A DNA stretch of 64,000 bases from Fibrobacter sp. UBA4297. Its GTDB lineage: Bacteria > Fibrobacterota > Fibrobacteria > Fibrobacterales > Fibrobacteraceae. A program made the translations under genes and the position numbers. Location: the NCBI RefSeq assembly GCF_002394865.1, contig NZ_DGUZ01000009.1, positions 304,357 through 368,356 of the forward strand, written 5' to 3'. Shown one piece after another: positions 45,613 to 52,834 of this stretch (position 1 is the stretch's first letter; every line of letters begins with the position of its first letter). The notes beneath the pieces were generated by a model. That model ran no database searches. It was given only the letters and a program-made list of their open reading frames with translations, and was not told the origin of the DNA.

Positions 45613-46251
45613 ATGAAATTCCTTAAAATTTTACCCATAATCGCCATTGCACTTCTCGCGGCGTGCAAATCAACCGTGCCACAGTCCGAAAGCCTGCTCG
45701 AAGAACGCGTTTCGCCGGCGGGGGAGATCAGTTCAAGTTCTGCAGAGTTGTTAGACTCTTCCATTATTTTTGAACGCATAAAAAATTACGTTTTCGACTC
45801 AGTTTTGTTTGATATGAAAGAGAACTATTATGTTAAAACAGATTGTGGTTGTGGCTGTAGTTGGCCAGACGTTTTCTCATGCGATGTCCAATATGACAAA
45901 GAGAAAGTTCATTTAAACATGTTAAGTCTAAATAAAAAATATCAATTTATCTTGAACATTGAAAATGGTATAGCGACTGTTAAAAAAATTTTCACCGATT
46001 ATGACGACGAAAAAATTAACGATTTATGCGCCAAACACAAAAGCGATCCGAAAAAACAGAATGTTGCATGCAATAATAATTCCATAGCATTTTCGTTCAA
46101 TGATGACTTTAGCGGATATGATTTACGCAACCTTGGCGGAATGTATTTTCAAACCGATTGCAATTTTGCAATGGCGTTTTTAAGAGGTATATGTAATTCG
46201 AATTATATGAATGAACAAAACCGTCCCAATATCATTGATGAACTTGAATAA
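45613..46251 (+). CDS. Small lipoprotein, tandem paralogue 5 of 5
   Basis: 212 residues from ATG 45613; the upstream in-frame start would place residues before the signal peptide. Lipobox LAAC, KSTVPQSESLLEERVSPAG, Cys-rich segment CGCGCSWPDVFSC, and the end pattern LCAKHKSDPKKQNVAC, DLRNLGGMYFQTDC. The first 35 codons match paralogues 1 and 4 almost base for base, while the rest has diverged. Confidence 0.75.
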   Translation: MKFLKILPIIAIALLAACKSTVPQSESLLEERVSPAGEISSSSAELLDSSIIFERIKNYVFDSVLFDMKENYYVKTDCGCGCSWPDVFSCDVQYDKEKVHLNMLSLNKKYQFILNIENGIATVKKIFTDYDDEKINDLCAKHKSDPKKQNVACNNNSIAFSFNDDFSGYDLRNLGGMYFQTDCNFAMAFLRGICNSNYMNEQNRPNIIDELE

Positions 46252-46307
46252 TTAATGAAATTTTTGCATTTATTCTTATATTTTTGAGAAAAAAAAGGAG
46301 TTAAATT

Positions 46308-46475
46308 ATGTTTTTATGGGAAATTGCCGTAGTTTTTGGAATTTCATCAATTTGTTTCACTTTATGGTCTTTGGCTTCTACATTTAGAAATACCGAAAAA
46401 ACACTAAAACACCTTGATGAAAATGTACAACTTATGATAAATATCTATTTAACAAAAGAAAAATCTCAAAAGTGA
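46308..46475 (+). CDS. Small single-pass membrane protein
   Basis: 55 residues: MFLWEIAVVFGISSICFTLW is hydrophobic, then a charged tail (STFRNTEKTLKHLDENV). A strong AAAAGGAG ribosome-binding site 8 nt upstream supports expression. Function unknown. Confidence 0.55.
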   Translation: MFLWEIAVVFGISSICFTLWSLASTFRNTEKTLKHLDENVQLMINIYLTKEKSQK

Positions 46476-46534
46476 CTTTAGTTTACATAATCCGCATTAT
46501 CGGTAATATTAATTCAGAAAGGGGAGAACGGTTT

Positions 46535-46584
46535 GTTTCACATTAAAACGATTTTTGACGTTTTTTGTTGGCATGGTATTTGCT
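46535..46584 (+). promoter_or_regulatory. Sigma-54-type promoter of grpE with upstream GTTT-N7-AAAC element
   Basis: TGGCATGGTATTTGCT (46569-46584) has GG and GC exactly 10 nt apart. GTTTCACATTAAAAC (46535-46549), an interrupted palindrome, lies 20 nt before the GG. The same arrangement precedes dnaK. Confidence 0.65.
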
Positions 46585-46650
46585 ATCTTTGTGTCGAAAT
46601 TGTAAAACAGATGTCCGAACGGACAATTATTAAAGGAATATTGATAAATC

Positions 46651-47319
46651 ATGGCTGAAAATTTAGACGAAAACGCTGAACGTGCTCAATTTGAACAGGA
46701 TGTGCTAAAAGCCGCCCAGGACGCAATGAATCTTGAAGCCGAGGCTAACGCTTCGGCAAGCTCAGCAACCGACAATGCCAACGCCGAAAAGCCCGCTGAC
46801 GCAGAAGGTCAAAATGCAGAAGCACCAAAGGCCGAAGAAAAAGCCGCCGAACAGCCCGCAGCACCTTCCGCCGAAGAAATTTTGAAACAGCAGCTTGCCG
46901 AATCCAACGATCGCTTTGTTCGCTTGATGGCTGAATTCGAAAACTTCCGCCGCCGTAACGCCAAGGAACAGCTCGAACTCATCGAAACAGCCAACGGCAA
47001 GCTCCTCGAAAAACTCTCTGAAGTCCAGGACAATTTCGAACGTGCTTTCGCCAGCGAAAACAAAGCCAAGGACCTCGAAGCCTTCGAAAAAGGCATGCAG
47101 ATGATTTACAACCAGTTCGCTAAGGTTCTCACGGACGCAGGCCTCGAACAAATCGACCCGACCGGCAAGGAATTCGACCCGAACCTCCACGAAGCTCTGA
47201 TGCAGCAGCCCTCCGAAACAGTCCCGGAAGGTCATGTTGTCACCGTATTCCAGAAGGGTTACAAGCTCAAGAACAAGATCCTGAAGACCGCAAAGGTTAT
47301 CGTTTCCTCCGGAAAATAA
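46651..47319 (+). CDS. grpE: Nucleotide exchange factor GrpE
   Basis: Releases ADP from DnaK in the Hsp70 cycle. 222 residues: an acidic Ala-rich tail (1-75), a long helix (LAESNDRFVRLMAEFENFRRR) and the C-terminal beta domain (GLEQIDPTGKEFDPNLHEAL, VVTVFQKGYKLKNKIL). Rho-independent terminator after it. dnaK is 5.5 kb away, so grpE is transcribed alone. Confidence 0.95.
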   Translation: MAENLDENAERAQFEQDVLKAAQDAMNLEAEANASASSATDNANAEKPADAEGQNAEAPKAEEKAAEQPAAPSAEEILKQQLAESNDRFVRLMAEFENFRRRNAKEQLELIETANGKLLEKLSEVQDNFERAFASENKAKDLEAFEKGMQMIYNQFAKVLTDAGLEQIDPTGKEFDPNLHEALMQQPSETVPEGHVVTVFQKGYKLKNKILKTAKVIVSSGK

Positions 47320-47341
47320 CCCCCATATCCCCCGCCTTTAT

Positions 47342-47371
47342 GCCCGCCACTCTCCCGTGAGCGGGCTTTTC
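47342..47371 (+). terminator. Terminator of grpE
   Basis: GCCCGCCAC... pairs with ...GTGAGCGGGC (47342-47366), followed by TTTTCT. It runs up to the stop of the convergent higA-like gene. Confidence 0.8.
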
Positions 47372-47373
47372 TA

Positions 47374-47670
47374 TTATGCAGGAACAAAAGTTTTGATTTT
47401 CTCAAGTTCCTCTGCCAATTCAATTTTTAGATTGCGAATATCAATATCGTCTTGTAGCGAGATGAAATAATCATCAGATACTCCAAAGAACTTGGCTAAT
47501 CTTAAAGACGTATCGACAGTAATCCTTCTACGGTCATGAAGAATATCTTGAATCCTAGAAATGGGAACATTTATAGCCTGAGCGACCTTGTAAGCGGACA
47601 ACCCCATAGGAATCAAAAATTCTTCGTTCAATATTTCTCCGATAGTCGGTGTTTCAATATGCTTGTTCAT
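47374..47670 (-). CDS. higA: HigA-type antitoxin (XRE-family HTH)
   Basis: 98 residues: TIGEILNEEFLIPMGLS, HTH LSAYKVAQAINVPISRIQDI, then RRITVDTSLRLAKFFGVSDDYF, the HigA addiction-module pattern. The second gene of the pair, 9 nt after the toxin, as usual for higBA. It would bind the toxin and the promoter at 47967-47995. Confidence 0.9.
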   Translation of the reverse strand: MNKHIETPTIGEILNEEFLIPMGLSAYKVAQAINVPISRIQDILHDRRRITVDTSLRLAKFFGVSDDYFISLQDDIDIRNLKIELAEELEKIKTFVPA

Positions 47671-47679
47671 AACTAACTC

Positions 47680-47961
47680 CTAGTGGTAGTCTACAATTTC
47701 AACATTGTAAAAGTGACCATCATACATTCTAAAACATATACGCCATTGGTCATTTATGCGAATAGAGTATTGCCCAATTCTATCTCCATGTAACTGTTCC
47801 AAACGATTGTTTGGCGGAATACGTAAATCATCAAGACTTTTGGCATTATCTATCATCATTAATTTTCTTAAAGCAACCTTTTGAATCGTGTTTGGCAATC
47901 GCCTTGAAAATTCCTGGTTATAGATGAGCTCTGAGTCTTTATCTGCAAAGCTTTTTATCAT
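47680..47961 (-). CDS. higB: HigB-type toxin (RelE-like mRNA interferase)
   Basis: 93 residues: MIKSFADKDSELIY, RIPPNNRLEQLHGDRIGQYSI and INDQWRICFRM, the conserved Arg/Trp segment of the RelE/HigB fold. HigB enzymes cut mRNA on the ribosome. It starts only about 7 nt after the -10 box. Confidence 0.9.
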   Translation of the reverse strand: MIKSFADKDSELIYNQEFSRRLPNTIQKVALRKLMMIDNAKSLDDLRIPPNNRLEQLHGDRIGQYSIRINDQWRICFRMYDGHFYNVEIVDYH

Positions 47962-47966
47962 AGTCT

Positions 47967-47995
47967 AATATACCTTTTTCATGTGTATACGTCAA
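47967..47995 (-). promoter_or_regulatory. higBA promoter
   Basis: On the minus strand: TTGACG, 17 nt, TATATT. TACAC/GTATAC-type partial repeats around the -35 may be the HigA operator. Confidence 0.7.
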
Positions 47996-48221
47996 GTAGG
48001 TGTATTTATTTTGGAATAGAATGTCTAAACATAGTTTGCACCCTACTTATATACACGCTTTTTTAAGGCTTTTGTCTCAATTTTTATTGGGTAAATGTTT
48101 TTTACAATTCTTCCCTTTTTGATAAATTGACAATAGAGATTTACGCAAGCGATTAACCGCAAACATTTTCAGATATATCTTTGTTATTGGGTGTAGGAAT
48201 TAACAAGGAATGGAGATCAAG

Positions 48222-50318
48222 ATGTTTGGTAAAATCTTAACCGTTTCAGCGGTATTGGCTTGTGCTGCATTTGCGCAGCATCCTATAATTACAACGAAAT
48301 ACACGGCGGACCCTGCCCCATACGTGCACGGCGACACGGTGTACCTCTACACGACCCACGATGACGACAACGCCGATGGGTTCATGATGTACGACTGGCT
48401 TTTGTACACCTCTACCGACATGGTCAACTGGACGGATCACGGTTCGGTTGCCTCACTCGGCGATTTCAAGTGGTATAACTCCAACAACGGCGCATGGGCG
48501 GAACAGGTCATCGAGCGCGATGGCAAGTGGTTCATGTACTGCCCCATCCACGGTCACGGAATTTCGGTGCTCGTATCGGATAGCCCTTACGGTCCCTTCA
48601 AGGATCCGCTCAATGGCCAACTCGTGTGGCAACGCCAGCACTGGAACGATATCGACCCTACCGTTTGGATTGACGACGACGGCCAAGCTTACATGTACTG
48701 GGGCAACCCGGAACTCTACATGATCAAGCTGAAAAAGGACATGATCCACACGGAAGGCTCCATCGTCACTTACCCCAAGATTAAGGACTACCAGGAAGGC
48801 CCGTGGTTCTACAAACGTGGCAAGTATTATTATATGGCGTTTGCCTCCACCTGCTGCTCCGAAGGCATCGGCTATGCCATGAGTGACTCCCCTACCGGTC
48901 CTTGGACCTACAAGGGCGACATCATGCCGCACTCCCCGAAAAGCCGCGGCAACCACCCGGGCATCATCGACTACAAGGGAAAATCTTACGTTTTCGGCCT
49001 GAATTACCTGCTCTGGGCGGAATACCAAGCAAAAATCGGCCAAGCTTACAAGCATGCGGAACGCCGCTCGGTCTCCGTGGCCGAGATGCACTATAATGCC
49101 GACGGGACTATCCAAAAAATTGACTTCTGGCCCGAAAATGGCGTGGCGCAGGTGGAAGATTTTGACCCGTACAAGCGTGTTGAAGCAGAAACAATGTCGT
49201 GGAGCGAAGGCGTCAAGAGCCGTAACGCCAAGGACGTGGGCAATGTCATCCTCACCAACATCGGCAACGGTGACTACACCAAAATTAGCGGCGTGGAATT
49301 CGGCGATGCAGGCGCAGAAAGCTTCTCGGCATCCGTTCTGAACGTCAAGAAGGCGTCGAGCATCACTGTCCGTCTGGACAAGGTGAACGGCGAAATTGTT
49401 GGCAAGGCGGAATTTTCCGCAGACGGCCTCGTAACAGTTCCGCTCACAGGTGCCGTTGGCAAACACGACGTGTTCTTTGTATTTGAAGGCGACTTCGAAG
49501 CGGACTACTGGGAATTCGAGGATAGCAAGACCGCTATTCCGCAAAGCCCGTTCTGCAAGGAAAAACTCAAAGATGCAGAAGCCAAGTGTGATGTACCAGC
49601 CGTAGGTGCAAGCGTTGAAGGCCCCGCAAACTTCATTGACTTTGAAAACTACGACGTGGGCGGTGCCGGCAAGGCCTACTATGACATGGACACCGAAAAC
49701 CAAGGCAAGGAATATCGCGAAGACCGCGTGGACATCGTGAAGAACGGCGACGGATTTGCCGTGGGCTACACGCAGAAGGGTGAATGGCTGGAATACACCG
49801 TGAACGTCGAAACTAGCGGAACCCTCCCCTTCGAACTTTCTTACGCAACAGGCATGGAAAGCGCAAGCGTACGATTCTTTATGGACAATGAACCCATCAC
49901 CGATACACTCTCGCTTTCTGGAACCGATGACTTCGATACATACGCTACGTACAAAGGCAAAACAACCAAGGAACTCACCAAAGGCGAACACGTGCTCAAA
50001 GTCCTAATAACAAGCGACTATGTAAACCTCGACTGGATTGCCTTCGGTAAAATTGAAGGCGATATTATGGACAAACGCAATGGCACCACGGGCATCTTGC
50101 CGAAATTTGCTTCGGATGCTGCAAACGCTTTCGCAAAAAACGCAGGTGTTTACAAGGTCTTTGACCTGATGGGCAATATGCTCGGCAAAGTCCGTCTAAA
50201 CGCCGGAGCATCGCTGACAGACATCAAGATCGGACTCAAGATCGCTGGTTATCACAACGGAGCTTATATCGTTCGCAACGCCATCGGACAGACTGTCCGA
50301 ATCAATTTAGGAAAATAA
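48222..50318 (+). CDS. Secreted GH43 glycoside hydrolase with two carbohydrate-binding modules
   Basis: 698 residues from ATG 48222 (GGAG 6 nt upstream). Signal peptide ending AAFAQ. The five-bladed GH43 fold has catalytic Asp in TADPAPYV (about 30), Asp in NDIDPTVW (about 145) and Glu in QEGPWFY (about 192). Two CBM6/35-like modules follow: about 312-440 (RVEAETMSWSEG) and about 475-610 (FIDFENYDVGG, GEWLEYTVNV). A C-terminal sorting tail (YKVFDLMGNMLGKVRL, YIVRNAIGQTVRI) ends the protein. Arabinofuranosidase or xylosidase on hemicellulose is likely. Confidence 0.88.
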   Translation: MFGKILTVSAVLACAAFAQHPIITTKYTADPAPYVHGDTVYLYTTHDDDNADGFMMYDWLLYTSTDMVNWTDHGSVASLGDFKWYNSNNGAWAEQVIERDGKWFMYCPIHGHGISVLVSDSPYGPFKDPLNGQLVWQRQHWNDIDPTVWIDDDGQAYMYWGNPELYMIKLKKDMIHTEGSIVTYPKIKDYQEGPWFYKRGKYYYMAFASTCCSEGIGYAMSDSPTGPWTYKGDIMPHSPKSRGNHPGIIDYKGKSYVFGLNYLLWAEYQAKIGQAYKHAERRSVSVAEMHYNADGTIQKIDFWPENGVAQVEDFDPYKRVEAETMSWSEGVKSRNAKDVGNVILTNIGNGDYTKISGVEFGDAGAESFSASVLNVKKASSITVRLDKVNGEIVGKAEFSADGLVTVPLTGAVGKHDVFFVFEGDFEADYWEFEDSKTAIPQSPFCKEKLKDAEAKCDVPAVGASVEGPANFIDFENYDVGGAGKAYYDMDTENQGKEYREDRVDIVKNGDGFAVGYTQKGEWLEYTVNVETSGTLPFELSYATGMESASVRFFMDNEPITDTLSLSGTDDFDTYATYKGKTTKELTKGEHVLKVLITSDYVNLDWIAFGKIEGDIMDKRNGTTGILPKFASDAANAFAKNAGVYKVFDLMGNMLGKVRLNAGASLTDIKIGLKIAGYHNGAYIVRNAIGQTVRINLGK

Positions 50319-50325
50319 AGACTAC

Positions 50326-50355
50326 TTGCTTTATCAATGAAATTTTTATATATTT
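50326..50355 (+). promoter_or_regulatory. Promoter of the type III toxin-antitoxin locus
   Basis: TTGCTT, 18 nt, TATATT; start site predicted near 50362, at the first RNA repeat. Confidence 0.6.
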
Positions 50356-50363
50356 AACATAGA

Positions 50364-50463
50364 ACAGGGCGGTAGGTCGCCGCCTGAGAAAAAAAGAAAG
50401 GCCAATTCGATGAAACAGGGCGGTAGGTCGCTGCCTGAGATAAAAAAGAAAGACCAAATTGAA
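50364..50463 (+). ncRNA. Type III antitoxin RNA: two 50-nt tandem repeats
   Basis: Two direct repeats with a period of 50 nt (AACAGGGCGGTAGGTCG at 50364 and 50414). Each has a hairpin CAGGGCGG/CCGCCTG or its G-T variant, then an A-rich stretch with AAAGAAAG and a CCAA end. The second copy differs at a few positions that keep the stem. Together with the terminator and toxin gene this is the layout of ToxIN/TenpIN/CptIN loci, in which the RNA repeats are cut out by the toxin and bind it as pseudoknots. Confidence 0.85.
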
Positions 50464-50504
50464 GCCGTTTTTTATATGAAAGTATAAAAAACGGCTATTT
50501 TTTT
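50463..50504 (+). terminator. Attenuating terminator between antitoxin repeats and toxin
   Basis: Perfect 14-bp stem AGCCGTTTTTTATA/TATAAAAAACGGCT (50463-50476 with 50483-50496), a 6-nt loop, then ATTTTTTT. In type III systems this terminator lets most transcripts end after the repeats, keeping antitoxin in excess. Confidence 0.92.
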
Positions 50505-50513
50505 GGAGGGAAA

Positions 50514-50999
50514 ATGCTAGAAAACCATACTATTGTTCGGCTTAATGCTGAATTTTTTGAGAAACACAAAGAACATACTGAAATTTTAAGCAAACCAAAA
50601 AGACCTCATCTTGTTTTGGTAGTCCAAATTGAATCACTAACCTTTGCAATCCCTTTTAGGACTAGCGCACACCATCCTAAACATGGTAAAGTTTCGCACT
50701 GTTTTTTCTTCTCAAATTCAGGCAGACAAAAATTGAGTAAAGATGGAAGAATTCCTGCTTTAGATTTTTCTAAAGCAGTCATCGTAACAGAAGAGGATAT
50801 TGGTAAATTAGCAATGATTGACCATGCTGAATTTATGGAATTACAAGATAATATGAAAAATATTGAGGTTAAGTTTAAATCATTTTTGAACTTTTATCTA
50901 GAAAGTGTAAAAACGGAAACTAATCTTGATAATCCTATAATAAAATATTCCGCATTACAATATTTTAAGGATAAATTGTTTTCGATAAATTTTGATTAA
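50514..50999 (+). CDS. Type III toxin-antitoxin endoribonuclease toxin (TenpN/ToxN/CptN-like)
   Basis: 161 residues. RPHLVLVVQI, LTFAIPFRTSAHHPKH and IPALDFSKAVIV match the ToxN superfamily pattern (K/RPYLVVL, FAIPLRS...H, GLDYSKAVV), closest in memory to TenpN or CptN. These toxins cut cellular RNA and their own repeat RNA. TTGGAGGG lies 4 nt upstream of the ATG. It lies directly after the RNA repeats and terminator. The subfamily cannot be fixed by eye. Confidence 0.85.
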   Translation: MLENHTIVRLNAEFFEKHKEHTEILSKPKRPHLVLVVQIESLTFAIPFRTSAHHPKHGKVSHCFFFSNSGRQKLSKDGRIPALDFSKAVIVTEEDIGKLAMIDHAEFMELQDNMKNIEVKFKSFLNFYLESVKTETNLDNPIIKYSALQYFKDKLFSINFD

Positions 51000-51027
51000 A
51001 GCAGAATCCTCCCCCGCGGAGGATTTT

Positions 51028-51444
51028 TTATACTTTCATCAGTTCACGGCCGATTCGGTGAAATTCTTCATCAATCTTTTTACGACGGGCTGCAGAAGGT
51101 TTCTTTGTTCCGTTCACATAGGCGGCAAATAAAGGTTGCGGGATTCCAAGCCTGCGAGCAAATGCAGCCGCATTTAGTTCAGGAAAGAGCCAAAAAACGC
51201 GTCCAACGGGGTTCATTTTCTTTGGTGCGAAGAATCCGGAGAGAGCCAAACCCTCGTCTAGATCGTCAAACCAAACTCCGTCGAGATCAACTCGACAATT
51301 TTCCAGCTGTTCTCTTGTAGCGTTTCTAAGCGGTTCGTAATCGCGGATAAGTTCCTTGCCAATGCGTCCGTCTTTCAATTCGACACATATAGCGTCCTTT
51401 TCCACCCAGACTCTTTTCACATCTTTTTCTGTAATTTCACTCAT
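51028..51444 (-). CDS. DUF2442 protein with C-terminal HTH
   Basis: 138 residues. N-terminal DUF2442 (VWVEKDAICVELKDGRIG, ENCRVDLDGVWFDDLDEGL). C-terminal XRE-like HTH (LNAAAFARRLGIPQPLFAAYVNGTKKP). Follows the DUF4160 gene by 10 nt. DUF4160-DUF2442 pairs are widespread and suspected toxin-antitoxin modules; the HTH suggests this is the regulator/antitoxin side. Confidence 0.8.
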   Translation of the reverse strand: MSEITEKDVKRVWVEKDAICVELKDGRIGKELIRDYEPLRNATREQLENCRVDLDGVWFDDLDEGLALSGFFAPKKMNPVGRVFWLFPELNAAAFARRLGIPQPLFAAYVNGTKKPSAARRKKIDEEFHRIGRELMKV

Positions 51445-51454
51445 AAGACTACTC

Positions 51455-51688
51455 CTATCCGAAAATTTCGAACCATTTGCTTATAATCAACATGCTATTC
51501 TCGGTCGCCAATTCACCGGCTTTTGTCATATCCGCTTTTGACAACTTTCCAAATATGGGTCTAGCTATTCCATTAACAATCTCGAATTTCGCTAATTTTC
51601 CCTGTTTTCTTACGTGAACATGCACCGGTTCGTGCTCATTCATATAGAAGAAAAACGAGAATCCTTCCGCTTCAAATATCTTTGGCAT
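51455..51688 (-). CDS. DUF4160 protein (putative toxin partner)
   Basis: 77 residues: MPKIFEAEGFSFFFYMNEHEPVHVHV matches the DUF4160 start, in which the EHEPxHVHV motif is conserved. First gene of the two-gene operon, with a promoter and palindromic operator right upstream. The biochemical role of DUF4160 is not established. Confidence 0.8.
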   Translation of the reverse strand: MPKIFEAEGFSFFFYMNEHEPVHVHVRKQGKLAKFEIVNGIARPIFGKLSKADMTKAGELATENSMLIISKWFEIFG

Positions 51689-51692
51689 AATA

Positions 51693-51721
51693 AATATAGG
51701 TTATTATTTAATAACCGTCAA
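51693..51721 (-). promoter_or_regulatory. Promoter with palindromic operator in the spacer, DUF4160-DUF2442
   Basis: On the minus strand: TTGACG, 17 nt, TATATT. The spacer is filled by GGTTATT-AAAT-AATAACC (51699-51716), a 7-bp inverted repeat ideally placed for repression by the HTH protein. Confidence 0.7.
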
Positions 51722-51883
51722 TAGGTTAAGTGATTGGTATTTCAAATCTATCAATTAGATTTTGTTTTTGTGCAGTCGGTTGTTTGCAAAATTTTTCACG
51801 ATAAAGCACATCTCTTGCAAATGAGATGGTACGAACACCTTTTTTTATATATTTATTCACAATGATTACGTTTCGGTTTTTGA

Positions 51884-52600
51884 ATGAATAATTTCAGATT
51901 ACCTCTACTAGCTATGGTATTTTCCCTTTTGTCGGGATGTAGCATAATCGCAAGGCCTCCATCTGCAGCGGCGTTTATGGGGTCATTCCGAGACAACTTT
52001 TCAACCAATACTCTTACACTAGCTCATTACAGCGGAGATTTGGTTCACGAAACAAAGGAAAATGATAGAGAATCTTCTCGACATAAATTTGATGTTTTAG
52101 AAGCTGATGAATGGCCTGCTGATATTTCTTTTTTTCATTTTTTTAATTGGTCCTATTTTTCCCTTGGTCTTGGATTACAAAGTTTAACTTTGATGTTACA
52201 ACCAGGGTTTGTTTCCGAACATTTTGGAGTGATGAGTTGGGGCTCTCTTGGTCTTATGGGTGGAATTTCGACAATTGAGCAAATGTATTGGGGAGATAAT
52301 TGGAGATTGGGGTTTACGCAGCACGTTTCTGTAAATGGACGTGAATTTTATTTGAAAGACAGTTACTGTGGTGATGGTGGCATTTTTGTTCCTCCTGGAG
52401 CTTGTTCTGGAGATCCTGAACCAGTTCGATATACTGAATTTGGTGCCGGAGCATATATTTCGTATGGTCGTTTTTCTTTTGAATTTCGCTATGGACGTGA
52501 TATCAGTGAAAGCAGAAACCGATACACTTTTTCTATAGATTGGTCGTTTTATGGAAAAGGCTCTTCCCCAGACTACAGTTTACCGCCTTCGGTTTACTAA
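51884..52600 (+). CDS. Lipoprotein of unknown function
   Basis: 238 residues. Lipobox LSGC at about residue 19. The later part (SLGLGLQSLTLMLQPGF, GAYISYGRFSFEFRYGRD) has alternating hydrophobic strands like an outer-membrane-associated beta protein. No clear ribosome-binding site. Function unknown. Confidence 0.65.
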   Translation: MNNFRLPLLAMVFSLLSGCSIIARPPSAAAFMGSFRDNFSTNTLTLAHYSGDLVHETKENDRESSRHKFDVLEADEWPADISFFHFFNWSYFSLGLGLQSLTLMLQPGFVSEHFGVMSWGSLGLMGGISTIEQMYWGDNWRLGFTQHVSVNGREFYLKDSYCGDGGIFVPPGACSGDPEPVRYTEFGAGAYISYGRFSFEFRYGRDISESRNRYTFSIDWSFYGKGSSPDYSLPPSVY

Positions 52601-52707
52601 ATAAAAAGTAGCCACCTCCTATCTATTTAATACATCACCGAAGCCTTCCCGCCCTACCGTCCAATAATGAAACAACCCTATTTTCGCTCTTTTTTCGCCT
52701 TAAAAAC

Positions 52708-52759
52708 GTTTCAGAACGAAACAAAAAGGGCGCTTTTCGGGGTTGGCACGGCTTTTGCT
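52708..52759 (+). promoter_or_regulatory. Sigma-54-type promoter of dnaK with upstream GTTT-N7-AAAC element
   Basis: TGGCACGGCTTTTGCT (52744-52759) matches the sigma-54 consensus TGGCACG-N4-TTGCT. GTTTCAGAACGAAAC (52708-52722) lies 22 nt before the GG. No CIRCE (TTAGCACTC...GAGTGCTAA) is present. Confidence 0.75.
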
Positions 52760-52834
52760 AATGTATCGGCGAAAAAAACTCCCCACTCAAACAAAAACAC
52801 TGGGGATCAAGAATTTAAAATAGGAGATAAAATC

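Noticed and set aside
46535..46650. CIRCE/HrcA site before grpE or dnaK
   Set aside because: No TTAGCACTC or GAGTGCTAA sequence in either leader.
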